From Ascochyta rabiei (taxonomy: Eukaryota; Ascomycota; Dothideomycetes; Pleosporales; Didymellaceae), in NCBI RefSeq assembly GCF_004011695.2, contig NC_082408.1, positions 171,501-235,500 on the forward strand: DNA of 64,000 nt. The letters run 5' to 3'. A program made the position numbers and the translations under genes. The stretch's first letter is position 1. Every line of letters begins with the position of its first letter. This document shows positions 42,912 to 54,267 of the stretch, piece after piece. A model generated the notes under the pieces. The model saw only the letters and a program-made list of their open reading frames with translations, searched no databases and was not told the origin of the DNA.

Positions 42912-44294
42912 ATGGTTGTGGAAACGGAGTTGAGGTACGCGCACACGCAAAAGACCCGCGGCTGGCAGTGTCAACGAGAGAACGTCATGGCTGACTGGAT
43001 GCAGGAAATTCGGAATCTGAGCTGCGTCTCAGAGGTGTGGGCATGCATTTCATGGCGACTTAGGCCTTCATCTCCTTTCTCATGAAGACTATTACGGTGT
43101 CACGAGGCAAGGAACCCGGTTATAAACCAATACGATCGAATCCAGAAACGCTCCTCCGCCTTTTCTTCGCTCAGTGCATCGTTCGGACAGTTACACGTTG
43201 TGGGGGAGAGCAAATAAGGTTGCTGAGCTTCGTAACGCAGGTTCTAGGAAACTTTAAACGTCGATTTAGAATGCCCACAGGATAGGCCTGTGATTTTTCG
43301 AGTCAGCCGCGTCTGACACCTTCACCATGTATGTTCGATGTGTGCCTGTATCATGGGGCGTTTTGTTCACCATCAAGACCTCACACCGCCTTCCAACCTC
43401 GGTAGAATCGACGCATCTGCACAAGAATTCGAACTACCAGCACATCTACATGCCTCGCGATACGGTTACAACGCATCGTCACAAATCCACCCTTAGTAAT
43501 GGACCACTGTTAATTAGCGCAAGGTTACTCAACGCCGACGTACTACTAGGCTGAATCCTTAGCAAGCATGGCTCTTTACACCATCGCACGTGGACAAGAC
43601 ACTCACACTGGCTCCACATGGCAGGTTATCAGCAAGCCCCCATACCAGATTTGGATGCGCACTGTGAAAACAACCTTGTTAGCCGCCTATCTCCATCCGA
43701 CCTCGTATCCTATGCCCCTCCACACCATGCCCTGGTCCCACGCCAATCAATTACCATGCGCCGATCCTGTTGTGCAACCGTGGACGGAAACCGCCCTGGA
43801 GACGTGGAGCCTAGACTGTGTTCTCAATCGCTGGTCCATGCCAGATGCGCGAGTTTCAACTGGTAGGTGAGCGTCAGCCGGAGAACAGGGTCTGCTGACG
43901 GTCCTGATGCTAGCTGTAACTTATAGGTCAACAAGTATGCACACATTGCATTACAACGCACCTAGTACAACTCACGTACTGACGCGTACCCTCCAGAGCT
44001 GACACCGCTTATTACCCTTGTGCCACACCAAGATACACTGACCAGCACATACACACCCCACTCCAGCGCATTCATGTCTCTAACCCCAGTCGCTACCACT
44101 TTCCCATCCCCCGGCCCCAACAATTCGCACTCCCGATCACCGTCCCAGACATGAGCTGACGCTGCAGCAGGGCTGCAGCAGACCCGGCCTCGCGCATCCA
44201 CACCGCGCGCAGCGGCTGCACAGCTGAGCTTTCGCAAGCTTGGGGTCAAATCTTCTGTGGAGGGGGGGGATTTTTTCATGAAGCCCAAGACGTC
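42912..44294. other. Intergenic, no gene recognised
   Basis: 1.4 kb downstream of RPS21. Frames at 43327-43554, 43568-43870 (plus) and 43962-44348 (minus) have no motif. Confidence 0.4.
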
Positions 44295-44880
44295 ATGCTT
44301 GAGACACTTGTACTGAGACAAAGCGTGCTGGGTCTTGACAACGAGCATACTTCAGTTACTTTAGAGATCCTAGCAGGCGTGTTAATGAGTCAGTGCAAGT
44401 ACAAAGAAGTAGAAGAGGTGAATAGATCTGCTTTGAAAGGATTTCAGAGGATACTAGGGCCGCAGCACCCTTCAATTCTTATGAGCATTGGCAACCTAGC
44501 TTTAGTTCTGCACCATCAGGGCAGGTATGAAGATTCAGAGGCGCTCAGCCGACGAGTAACAAAAGGAAGCAAGACCGAACATGGAGAGCTGCATGCGGAT
44601 ACCTTAAAAGGTGCATAAAATCTGGCACTAATTTTGCAGCGACAGGGCAAGTACAAAGAAGCAACGAAGCTAAGCAAAGAAACCTTTGATGGATTACGCA
44701 AAACCCTTGGATTGAGTTATCCTTCTATACTTACCAGTATGATCAACTTAGCCATATTGTTAGAGCGTTAAGAGAAGCTGAGGCAACCAGGGAGATTGTT
44801 TTGGCAAACAGTTGCTGGAAAAATACGAGTGCTTGGGATCACTCACCCTGCTACGTCCACCAGTCTGATTCATCTGACCC
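44295..44880 (+). pseudogene. TPR (kinesin-light-chain-type) repeat relic, probably from an NB-ARC/STAND protein
   Basis: One plus frame reads successive 42-residue TPR units: ETLVLRQSVLGLDNEHTSV, YKEVEEVNRSALKGFQRILG, HPSILMSIGNLALVLHHQG, YEDSEALSRRV, then after an in-frame TAA (44617-44619) NLALILQRQGKYKEATKLSK and YPSILTSMINLAILLER before another TAA (~44769). The LGxxHPxxLxSxxNLALxLxxQGxYxEAE consensus is that of fungal TPR tails of NB-ARC or similar STAND receptors. No nucleotide-binding domain is visible upstream. The stops fit C-to-T changes of CAA/CAG codons. Confidence 0.75.
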
Positions 44881-47371
44881 GGTTTGTATAGTACAAAAGG
44901 CATGTTTACATTCATTGAACATTGAACAAAAAGCGCTTCCGGCTGGGATCCGGTAATTTACGCAACGCTCAATATTGACGAACTGAAACCGCACTCCCAT
45001 GCGTTGGGACGCAGTTTCCTCGCCCTCGACTCTAACCATCGCAATCTGTGGACTAATGCTGCTACAACCATTGAACCTGATGGTTGCAATCTGGCATTGC
45101 TTTTGCTGTACCGCGACTTGACAGCTGACAAGAGACACACTTACAACCACTCAGGCGACCTACCTCGTGCAGCGCAACACCATACTGCATGCGCTGATTC
45201 TAATTCGACCAGTGACACACACACAGCGATGTGTTTCTTGATGCGACGAGGAACGAGCACAGTAGATTTTGGAGTTGAATTGAGAGGGACTGGGAGACTG
45301 TGGCGGGCGATGGGATTCAAACGATCATGCAAGCAAGTACATGCACTATTGCAAGGTTTGTAGAATTGAAGTATATACCGAATCTTGTATAAAACAAGTT
45401 TTCCTTCATGCTGTTCGCTAGAAAGCAAGGTATTGAGTTGTGGGCCGACCTTTAACATTTTCATGTATGTCAATTCTCTTGTCATTACCTCGATGCATTG
45501 GTGGCCAACGAGTGGAAACTGTGCGACAAAATAGGACGGAGGCAGCGGTTGTTGTACCGAATTTTCGTCTTGGTCTTTGAGGTGTTTAGTTGTTGGATGC
45601 ATTAGTGATAGAACGGCGAGCAGGAAGGGACCGCCTGTAGAGTGCTGGAGTCACTTGAGTACTATATTAATTATAATTGTTACGTCAGAGGATTCTCCAC
45701 GTCCAGAGTGAGTTGTTATTTATAGTCTTGCTTTTGTTGCCCAGTGGGTGTCGCAGATTCAGTATGGTGCCGCAATTGCTCGAGGGACTTGGTGATTTTC
45801 CTCGACGTGCACGCAGTTGGCAATTACATGCTCCACTCCGCTGCAGCCGCAACAGAGGCAGCTCACCGTGAGGGTGGATACAAGTTGTAGTTGCGCTGAT
45901 AAGCTACCAGCCACATCGACAAGTAGAATCTGCAGCGGCGAGCTGCTTCTTCTCCTGTACACCCATATGCCAAAAGCCGGCTTGTTCGCGATCGTTACCG
46001 CACTGCCCATGCCCAAGTACAGCTTTGGCCTCGATACAGGCATATTTCTATGACTGAACAGGTGCTTTTCACCCTTGAACCTCTCAAGTTCAGCCAATCG
46101 AAGCCATAGCTGTCAGAGGCCAGCACAGCAGCCGAGCAATCCTGGGTAGGCCGATATGGTGTGCGGTGGAGGATTTGACGGCGAACCGTGCTAAATAGTA
46201 TACTGGGCTACTAAGAAGTATAACTCCATTACACAGGTCAACCTCGCTAGTTACACTAGGATTCTATGACAGACGTTCAACCGGTAATTTCGATACATCG
46301 GGGTCATAACTGGAGCTCGCTAGCTAAGGATTAAACTAAGGTTGTGTTGTTGAAGCTACAAATAGGTTTTGTAGGTGAGTGAGCGCAAACAACGCTAGTC
46401 CTGTACAGGTATAGTTGTGACGGTTCATGGAGTAAGGACGTACTATCTGCCACGTGGGGGTGTGAAGGTTCCTTCTCCTCTTGATAGACACCTTCTACAC
46501 CTATATCTATTGTAGACATGTCATGTAAACATACCCTACTGATGGCCGTATAAAAGACCATTGCGACAGCAGAACATAGATAGGACATCAGCAATTTATT
46601 TTGACTTGTGCAAACCAATTTATCCTCACTTCTACCCAGACGAACACGGCAAAATGCCCATTGATTCAGACCGTGTTGCTTGGCGCGCTTGTTGGTTTCC
46701 CTCTAATCCTGTTTCAACCCGTGCTAAGCCGCCCAGCAGACGAGCTTTCTTGCCGTGCCAGCCATCGATACGGAGATCTAACAATTGCTTGCTGGCATAC
46801 GTGCGCGGAGAAACTGCTACCATCTGCGAGCTGTCGTTTTACCGACCTGCCTGCTCTGCATTCAAATCTCTCATGGATTGATGTCCTCTTGCAGATCCCA
46901 CATTTCGGTCCTTGTAGAGATGTATGCAACACCCTCCCGCCACCAACTTGGTGCGTGTATTAAGCGCTTACCTCGAGTATTACTGAACGTAGTGCTTGCC
47001 AGGTAGAAATAGTCATTTCGCAGGACGGAAAAAGCCAAGCGTGGGAATCCTTTGCAATCTCCACCTTCATTCACCTTCTACATTCGTATATCCAAGAGTT
47101 CTAGACTACAGCGCGACTAGCGTTCACACCAATTATGTCGAGCTACAGCTTACATGTTCTGATACTAAAGGCCTGGATTTAGATAAGTATGGATGCCGCT
47201 AAGGGTCCAAGGATGCAATGTAGAATTGAGCAATCCTGTAACGGGAAACACCCTATCAACAGTGTGTTATATGTGTTCTGCTCTCTTACTAAATAAAAGG
47301 GCTATGCCTTCGACGTTCCTTTCTACTTGTGTATTCCAATCTTGATCTGCGCTCTTCATCGTTCGTTCACC
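44881..47371. other. 2.5-kb region without supported genes
   Basis: Many short frames on both strands, none with a motif I recognise (longest about 153 codons, minus 45141-45602). The right end holds the promoter of the secreted lectin-like gene, with TAAATAAAAGG (47290) about 80 bp before its ATG as a TATA-like element. Confidence 0.45.
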
Positions 47372-47877
47372 ATGAACTTCAAAAATCTACTTGCTATTGC
47401 GTTCCTCGCGCTCGCTCCCATCGAGGTGGCTGCAGAGAGCGGTTACTACAACAGTTGCAACTCTGTTCAGATATACCGTGGCGAAGACAACAATTATAGT
47501 ATCTTTGCCAATTGCCGACAAACTTCTGGACTATACAGTGTCGGCGAAGCCATCCATCTCAACAACTGTTTCACCAATTCATGGGGTCACCTGCTGCCTC
47601 AGGTCAGGTAAAATAAACATGGTCTCATACCGTGCTTCGCAGCTAATTTGTTTAGGGGCATGTTCAGTCCTTCCTGCAGGAACATGAAGTTAAATGGTTC
47701 TATGATGTACGGCCAGTGTAACAATGGCAACGGAGGATGGCAAGATACCCACATTGACACAAGTGAGTTTTGAATCACCTGTTGTTTGATATCTACTTAC
47801 TGCGGGTAGATGTGTTCATTGGCAACATTAATGGCGAGCTGTGGTGCCATGGGAAACTAAACGGCTGGCGCAAATAG
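47372..47877 (+). CDS. Small secreted cyanovirin-N-homology (CVNH) protein
   Basis: The protein has 136 residues in three exons: 47372-47607, 47656-47762 and 47810-47877, with introns of 48 and 47 bp; the joins rebuild Arg and Asn codons. A signal peptide is clear: MNFKNLLAIAFLALAPIEVAAES, with cleavage likely after VAA. The mature part shows the two pseudo-symmetric CVNH halves: CNSVQIYRGEDNNYSIFANC ... HLNNCFTNSWGHLL and FSPSCRNMKLNGSMMYGQCN ... GGWQDTHIDTNVFIGNINGEL. CVNH proteins are mannose/glucan-binding lectins, common in fungi; secreted ones may bind wall glycans. It could act at the cell surface or as an effector; that part is inference. It lies next to a MITE in the accessory region. 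Confidence 0.75.
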
Positions 47878-48086
47878 CAGTCATTACTTGACTTAGGTTT
47901 TTAAGCTCTGCGGTTGCTAAGGTGTACGGCAGCGCTGGCTCTATACGAGATGGATGTACTGCACTTTCAAGGTGACTAAATATACAATACATTCGAATAG
48001 AAATTAACAGGATTCTAAGGTTAACGTAGTATCGTTTTTACTAACTACATTGTGTATGCTCTGCTTACGTAACTCTCTAGTAGGCT
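47878..48086. other. Short spacer, 3' flank of the CVNH gene
   Basis: AT-rich non-coding sequence between the secreted lectin-like gene and the MITE. Confidence 0.4.
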
Positions 48087-48088
48087 TA

Positions 48089-48348
48089 GGCTGGCGAATG
48101 GGTAAGAGTTGGGTAGGGATTAGGTAGGGGTTGCCATTGGGTTAGGGTCGGGTCAGAGACAAGTTACTAAGCTCTATAGACACAGAAAAGTTAAATACGA
48201 CAATGTTATAGAACTTGAGTAGCGCTTTTAAATGAACTACTTTTCGGTCGAATCGAGCAAGTTGGCGAAGTTATGAGGCAACCCAGTCAGGGCTACCCTA
48301 ACCTAACCCCGACCCAACCTCTACCCAACCCTTACCTATTCGCCAGCC
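48089..48348 (+). mobile_element. MITE (260 bp) with long terminal inverted repeats and TA target duplication
   Basis: The left end GGCTGGCGAATGGGTAAGAG and the reverse complement of the right end GGCTGGCGAATAGGTAAGGG form inverted repeats that continue, with mismatches, for about 60 bp. The element is flanked by TA on both sides (48087-48088 and 48349-48350), the Tc1/mariner-type target duplication. The interior is too short for a transposase, so it is a non-autonomous miniature element. The repeat arms are rich in GGGTTAGG-like words. Confidence 0.8.
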
Positions 48349-48350
48349 TA

Positions 48351-49259
48351 GATCATCATATAGGTGTAGATTTGAATATAGATGGATCAAAGAATAGTAG
48401 TCAGTATTAACACGCACGCAGGCATTAACGCGTACTCCGACAGTGAGCCTCGTAGCCAGACCAGTACCTACCAGGTCAGAGGTAGACGTTGTGCCACGTG
48501 CCTGCCGGCGCATCTCGGCCCGATGACTGCGGGAATAACTATAATACGCGGCAGTTCGGCAGTCTAAGCGTCTACGATAAAGGGATTCAGCTTCGTCTGA
48601 TTGGACGGGCTGGGTTGATGTCTGAATCCTCTTCTGCGTGGATGAAAAGCCCTGCATCAACACCAGCAGTGCCAAACCACGAACATGCTCATTATGCGGT
48701 AGTTGTTCAACGTTCCGCCGCTCAATGGGGTGTTTCGCGCCTTGCGCCGCGGAGGTAGGTGTTCTGTCTAGGTCTGGCGAATTGGATTGGAGTAAAATTA
48801 ACATTTACGTGGAGTGAAGCAGCCTTGCGTCGACACGAGCAGTGTAACACCATAACGCGCTTCTCGCACAATTGTCTGCAATGTAGACTCTACATGTTGT
48901 GCCGCCCCATGTGGATACCTACGCCTTGCACCAGGGAAGTAAGAGTCTGACCAACTGGTTCAATGCTTGATCATTATCTACGTAAACCAAAGAAACGTCA
49001 GCATGCAGTGCAGCACCACGACGTACTCATCATGAGAAATTGTCCAACGTTCTGCCGCTCGACGTGGCATTCCACGCCCTGCACCGGGGAAGTGGGTGTC
49101 GGAGCAACGAAAACAAGGTTTCCGGGATCGTGGCTTGGCGGTGCTGAGCGGTGTGAACATGCGGGTCCACGTGCGTCAAGCAAGCCGCATCGTAGTGTCG
49201 AGTCGAGGACGCAACGTGACTTCTCTTGATAAGCTTTGTTGTTTTCGCGAAGGGCCGTC
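48351..49259. other. Intergenic between MITE and RTC1 3' end
   Basis: No gene recognised; content is mainly the degenerate repeats listed separately. The plus frame from 49096 overlaps the RTC1 coding region and is a shadow. Confidence 0.45.
48640..49115 (+). repeat. Three degenerate direct repeats of ~115 bp
   Basis: Related blocks lie at about 48650-48770, 48820-48945 and 49005-49115. They share successive words: AGCAGTG, AACACCA/ACCACGA, a CTCATCATG-like segment, AATTGT-CAACGTTCTGCCGC, then CACGCCTTGCACCGGGGAAG and AGTAGGTGTC (consensus pieces). They diverge mostly by transitions and small indels. They may be an old tandem array or remnants of one repeat family. Confidence 0.6.
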
Positions 49260-52200
49260 TCATGTTGATGAGGCACCCGCCTGCGGGCCGATCCCGGATG
49301 CTGAAGCGAACACGCGGACCTTCTTGCTTTCCTCTTTGCGGCTGCCGGGTGATGGGGGTTGGCTTCCGGTTTCTCCGAAGGTGCCGCGGACTGCAGAGAC
49401 GGCTCTACTCTCTCTTACTTTCCAGTCATCACCCTTTTTGACGGGCTTTGACCGCTCTTTCTCCGTTTTCCTGCGGATCAGATCGCGCATCTTCTCGTCT
49501 CGACGATTTCCCGAGACGCAGTCACAGAGACAGCCTTCAGTGGGACAAGCGCCGTCGGAGAGGGCAGCGTCAGCGAACCAGGTCGACAAGCAGTTAGTGT
49601 GACCACCATGGCCGCAGAGAGAACACCATGTCCATAGGGTTGCGGGTGTAGGGCTCCACCTCTGTGGCGTTGACGGTGAGGGGCTGTCATCCGTATCGTC
49701 CGGCAGGGCTTCTCCTACGGCGATCAGGGATGATCGTTTCCTCTTGTGGCCCTTCTCGTCTCGGTGCTTCGATTTCGACTTCCTCTTTGCGGTGATGGGC
49801 TCGAATGCTGGGTATTTGCCCCAACATATCGGACAAGAAGCTTGCGCTCTTTTGCAAGATTCACAGCGCATCTTGTCCTTCGGGTTGTTGATGGGCGACT
49901 TGCAGCTGAGACACAACAGGCCAAGTTGGGTGTCTTTTAATGCCTGCTCGTAGACTGCAGGGAAGGTAGGATATGCGAGCCGTCGAAGAGAAGCTGCAGA
50001 GTTGAAGAGGGAAAGGCTATGCAGCTGCCCGTGGTACGTATGCAAGATCGACTCGGCTTGGTATGGGTTGATGCCTGTGGCTATCAGTTCTCCCAGCTGC
50101 GATGAGAGGACCGCTTTGGCTTGAGTCGGCGTGAGGCCCAGAGCCGTGAATGTGTCCGAGAAAGTACCCAGAACTTCGGCAACATCAATACCCGACGATT
50201 CAGAAGGCGAGTGTGTCTGTGGTAATAGCGGCGAGAGCAGTAGCAGAAGTAATGACGGAAATTGTGCGTCTGACAAAGTCTCCGTGTGGAATTGGAGGAT
50301 GCTGTTCAGCAAGCCAACGACTGTGAAAGCAGATGTGCCTTCAGCGTCGATATGCAGCGTCTGGAAGTCTGAAAGCAACAGTTGAGATTCCTTTGTCGGT
50401 ATGGATGATTGAAAGATACTCTTCGTAACGTAAGGGGAAGCAACGTGTGGCGATCTGGGATTGTCAAACACTTCAGGTATGATGGTACCACTGGCTTCCA
50501 TGTCAGCGCTGTAAGCTGACGGAGTTGAGGCCCCCTCTTGGCTACTGGCATATGCTGAGGATTCCGCGCTGTCATGGCGCATAAGCTGATTTGTTTGTCG
50601 TAGGGCTTTCATTTCTTGAGTGACTCTTTCACTACTGCTTGGCAGCATTAAACGGCCCGTGTCCTGGCTCGGTGCTGGACCACCAGGGATGGGAATCGTA
50701 TTTGACCCTCTGTTCGTGCTTTGACCCAGGTCGTTCTTCTGGCCGGTGCTGGACAGGGCTCTAGGCCGACCGAAACTAGACTTGTCCGGAGCATGCTGCC
50801 AGCCTGCTGACAAAGACTCCAGACTGCGACCATCCGAGTTGCCACTTTCGAACGAGCCTGAAACGGAGCTTCCATGCTGGGAATCCGTGGATGCAGAGAA
50901 CATTGTAAAACTATCGCCCGAATTATGACGCTCCAGCGGAGGGGGAACGGTTGAATGGTTTTCGCGAGCAAGTGCTGGGCTGAGATTCAAGGGTATCCGC
51001 GGCGATGCCCGCCAGCTGCCGGCTGCAGCTCGGCGTTCTTCCAAGCCCTCAGGGGAATCATACCAATGCGATCCATTGGACTTTGATTGTGTGTGAGGTG
51101 CGACTGTGGACCCTTTGCTTGCTTCAGGAACTCCCATGACTGATGGTGGGAGATGAATTTTGTCGTCATGATCGGGATCAGGAAGTTCAGTCCTATTGGA
51201 GGCTGAACCAGGAATGTCAACAGGCCGTGCCAGCGGCGTCGCCAGGTTGGATGTGCTTTCAAACTGAGCAGCTGGCCGTGCAAGTGGTGACGCAGAACGC
51301 GGCCTGTCGAGCGTGCCAAGGATCGCGCGGACCGCTGGGTTTTGTGGGGCAGCAAGTGGTTTACTCTGAGCATGCGAGTGTCCAGGAACATTGTTCGTGT
51401 CCTCAAATTTGGCTTTCTTGTCCTTCAGTCGTAAGCTTCGGTGCATTTCTGCACGCCGTTTGGTCGCACTAGCTATTGCCATCCCAACCAAGGTCCAGGT
51501 TTGCGCAAGTCTGTGATATGCAGCCCTTTGTGCGTACTCGGCATTTTGTCGGAACGCTTGCTCGATCTCGAAATACGACTCCAAAGCAGGAGGATCAGGT
51601 AGTGGGATTGTTTTGTACTTCTGAGCGAGGTATGCGAAAATTTGAACATTGGCGGCACCTGGTAGAGTACCTCGAAACGCAAGCTGGTCTGGTTGGAACT
51701 GTTCGCTTTGTGTACTCATGGAGTCGGGCAAGAACATAACCTTGGGAGTCACGTCAGAAGGAGGCGTGCTACTGAAAGACTTTGCTGATCTGCTGCTGGC
51801 GGTGCGGCCATGGTGCCGCTTCATCGAGGAGGCCAGAAAACTATCGTCAAGGCTGTTTTCTGCGGAGCTCCGTATGCTGCCCTTCTCGAGGCTGCCGTGC
51901 TTGTCAGGTGGCGCACCAAGATACACATCATCATACATGGGAGCTGCTGAACGACGTTGCCGTGATCTCTTCTGCGCAACGCCGCTCAATTCCCCCGTTG
52001 GCGAGATGGCAATTGCCTGTAAAGGCCGCCGCTCCGTAATCTTCGGAGCGTGATGCACATCGTTTTGCTGGAATATGCCTTCTTTTCCAACGGTCCACAG
52101 CGTGTCACGTGAATGCCAGAGCATATCTGACGGTGGACTCCGGAACCTGTTGATCTCTCTGTAAGGCAAATGCGGTCGTCGAAAGTCCCAAACGTGGACG

Positions 52201-53501
52201 ACTGGGTGGTCACGATCATAGGATGTCGCTACCTGGGTACACTGAAAAGCGCCCTTTTCGTGGAACTCATCAGACCAGTAAGGCGGTCTCCATCTCGCTC
52301 TGTGCACCGGATACGGTGTACTCAGAACATAAGCCGCTTTCTGCCTTCGACCATCCACTGAGAAGTCCCAGACCTTGATCGTTCGGTCGACACCTGCACT
52401 GAGCAAATGTTTTCCATCTGGGTGCCAGTCGATTGAAGTGCAGGTCTTCTGGTCGTGAGCTGGGATCTTCTGCTTGGGGCCTTTGCTGTGGCGGAAATCC
52501 CAGCGTTGAATGGTTCCGTTGTCTGTGCCAAAAGCGAACTCAACGGCGTCAGTAGGAGACCACTGGACATCACGAATGCCGCCACTGATACCATGGTACT
52601 GGTCCCGACTGGTACAGGCAGCGGCTTCTCGACGCATGTCGCGCAAGTCCCACAGACGAACCGTGGCATCATGACTTGCAGAAAGCAGCAGGTGACCTTG
52701 GTGTGGGTTGAAGGCTAGTTTGTGGACTTGACGTGTATGCTCGTGTAGTCTGACGAGCTCCACGCTGGCACGATTCAGGTCGTACAGAATGACTTTGCCG
52801 TTGGCGACGGCCGTGGCAATGTGCGAGCTGAACTGGCCGTGGGACCACTTGACGTCCTGGATGCCCAGGCCCTCTCGTTGGCGCGCATGGGAGTCGGGAT
52901 AGTTGAGGACAGCGGCACGCAGATTGGTCTCGTCGACGATTTTGGTGCCGTGGACACGTACTGTTTTCAGGATGTCCTTGCCAGCGAGCACGGCATGGGT
53001 CCTCTCACAGTTGATGTCAAGGGCCGAGATGTCGAGGCCTGTCTTGTGGGTTGCATCTTGCGAGTATCCTGTGCGAGTGCTGCATCATGGCTTAGTGGAC
53101 GAAGAAGACAAGAGGAGTGCAGGTGAGGTGAGGTGAGGTGAGGTGAGGTGAGGTGAGGCGAGGTGAGATGAGGCGAGGTGAGGCTTGGTGGAGTGGCTTG
53201 TGAGGTGGCTTGGTGAGGCTGATGATGACGACGACGTCATCCGTGTCAAAGGAGCCGCAGATGGATGGAGACGGAACCAACGAACGTACCCGAGCAGCTT
53301 CGGGACTAGTGGATTCAGAGGCCCGCCGTCCGGACGATTGGCCTGGGCGCTTGGTGGCCGCGAGGCATATGCGGCCGACTGCAAGGGCTGGGCGACGAAA
53401 CGTTCAAAGTAGGAACGGGATTTTATTTTTGGTGGCGGCGGTGGGGGCGCCGGGGGGATGGAAGGCGAAGCAGGCGCTGGGGGCCGCCGATGGTCAGTCA
53501 T
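49260..53501 (-). CDS. RTC1: SEA-complex (GATOR2-like) subunit Rtc1/Sea2, WDR24-like
   Basis: The protein has 1,343 residues in exons 53290-53501 and 49260-53079; a 210-bp intron (GTACGT...GATGCAG) rebuilds a Gly codon. Exon 1 (MTDHRRPP, Pro-rich) is less certain than exon 2. After GLDISALDINCERTHAVLAGKDILK come WD40 repeats over about residues 110-420: HKLAFNPHQGHLLLSASHDA, CTSIDWHPDGKHLLSAGVDR and others. A long Ser-rich disordered middle follows, then a C-terminal Cys/His-rich zinc module: CLSCKSPI, CESCKRAQASCPICWG, WCSLCGHGGHTNCLSTWF, CPTEGCLCDC, the RING-like end of WDR24 proteins. Rtc1 sits with Sea3, Sea4, Seh1 and Sec13 on the vacuole and relieves SEACIT inhibition of TORC1. The gene diverges from the ABC transporter. 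Confidence 0.92.
53118..53180 (+). repeat. AGGTG pentamer repeat in the first intron of RTC1
   Basis: At least seven copies of (AGGTG) followed by AGGCG/AGATG variants, just upstream (in gene direction) of the 3' splice site. On the RTC1 strand it is a CACCT tract and may lengthen the pyrimidine-rich end of the unusually long intron. Confidence 0.85.
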
Positions 53502-54267
53502 GGGTGTACTATGCACGTGTGCTGTCGAGGCAAGTCGAGTGCGGGCGGTGACGGCAGCATGTAGGAGACTAGGAGAGCAAGAGAGCAAGAGAGCAAGAGA
53601 GCAAGAGAGCAAGAGAGCAAGAGAGCAAGAGAGCAAGAGAGCAAGAGAGCAAGAGAGCAAGAGAGCAAGAGAGCAAGAGATGCAAGCCACGACACGAGAT
53701 GCAGATGCAGATGCAGATGCAGACGCACTGCAACGTGGTGGGGTGCGTGAGGTGCGTGAGGTGCGATGCGGTGAAGGCCGTCCAGGACGCTGGAATGCCG
53801 TCAGGGACAGTCGAGCAGCGAGGCGACGGGTGGATGCCCTCGAACGCGTCACCGAGCCCCCGGCCCTAACTGCAGTTCCACCCTTCCACCCTTCCACCTG
53901 TTCCAGCTGTTCTAGCTGTTCTAGACCCAAACCCACAATGGCGCCGCCAAGACGTCCACACTCCGATGCGCCACCAGTGCCGGACTCGCCCACGCACCCA
54001 CGACCGACGATGGCGTACCTGTCGAGTTGCAGGCCGTAGCACCGCTCTCGCTCTCGCTCTCGCTCCTGCACCCTCCCTTGCACTCTCCCTTGCACCGTCC
54101 CAGCGTCTGCCTGTCCTCACGACCTCACGACCTCACGACCTCCCGTCCTCCCGTGCTGCTGTGCTGCCGTGCTGCCGTGCTGCCGTGCCGCCGTGCTGCC
54201 GTGCTGCCGTCCCCATCCACCTGCATCGTCACTGCCACCGCCGCGCGCCTGGCAGAGCCATTCCATC
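53502..54267. promoter_or_regulatory. Divergent RTC1/ABC-transporter promoter with minisatellite
   Basis: 766 bp between start codons. It contains an 8-bp repeat array (53572-53682), a short GCAGAT hexamer run (53698-53723), GTGAGGTGC repeats (53742-53768) and CTCTCGCTCTCG and CGTGCTGC runs near 54045 and 54150-54215. A long minus-strand frame here is the product of these repeats. Confidence 0.5.
53572..53682 (+). repeat. GAGAGCAA 8-bp minisatellite (about 13 copies)
   Basis: A perfect tandem array of AGAGCAAG octamers. Eight is not a multiple of three, so all frames are open and translate to repeated REQESKRA or LALLLSCS motifs that are not real proteins. Confidence 0.9.

Noticed and set aside
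53085..54095. A 336-codon minus-strand frame across the RTC1 upstream region
   Set aside because: Most of it is repeat translation (LALLLSCS). Only the part from 53501 to 53290 is used, as RTC1 exon 1.
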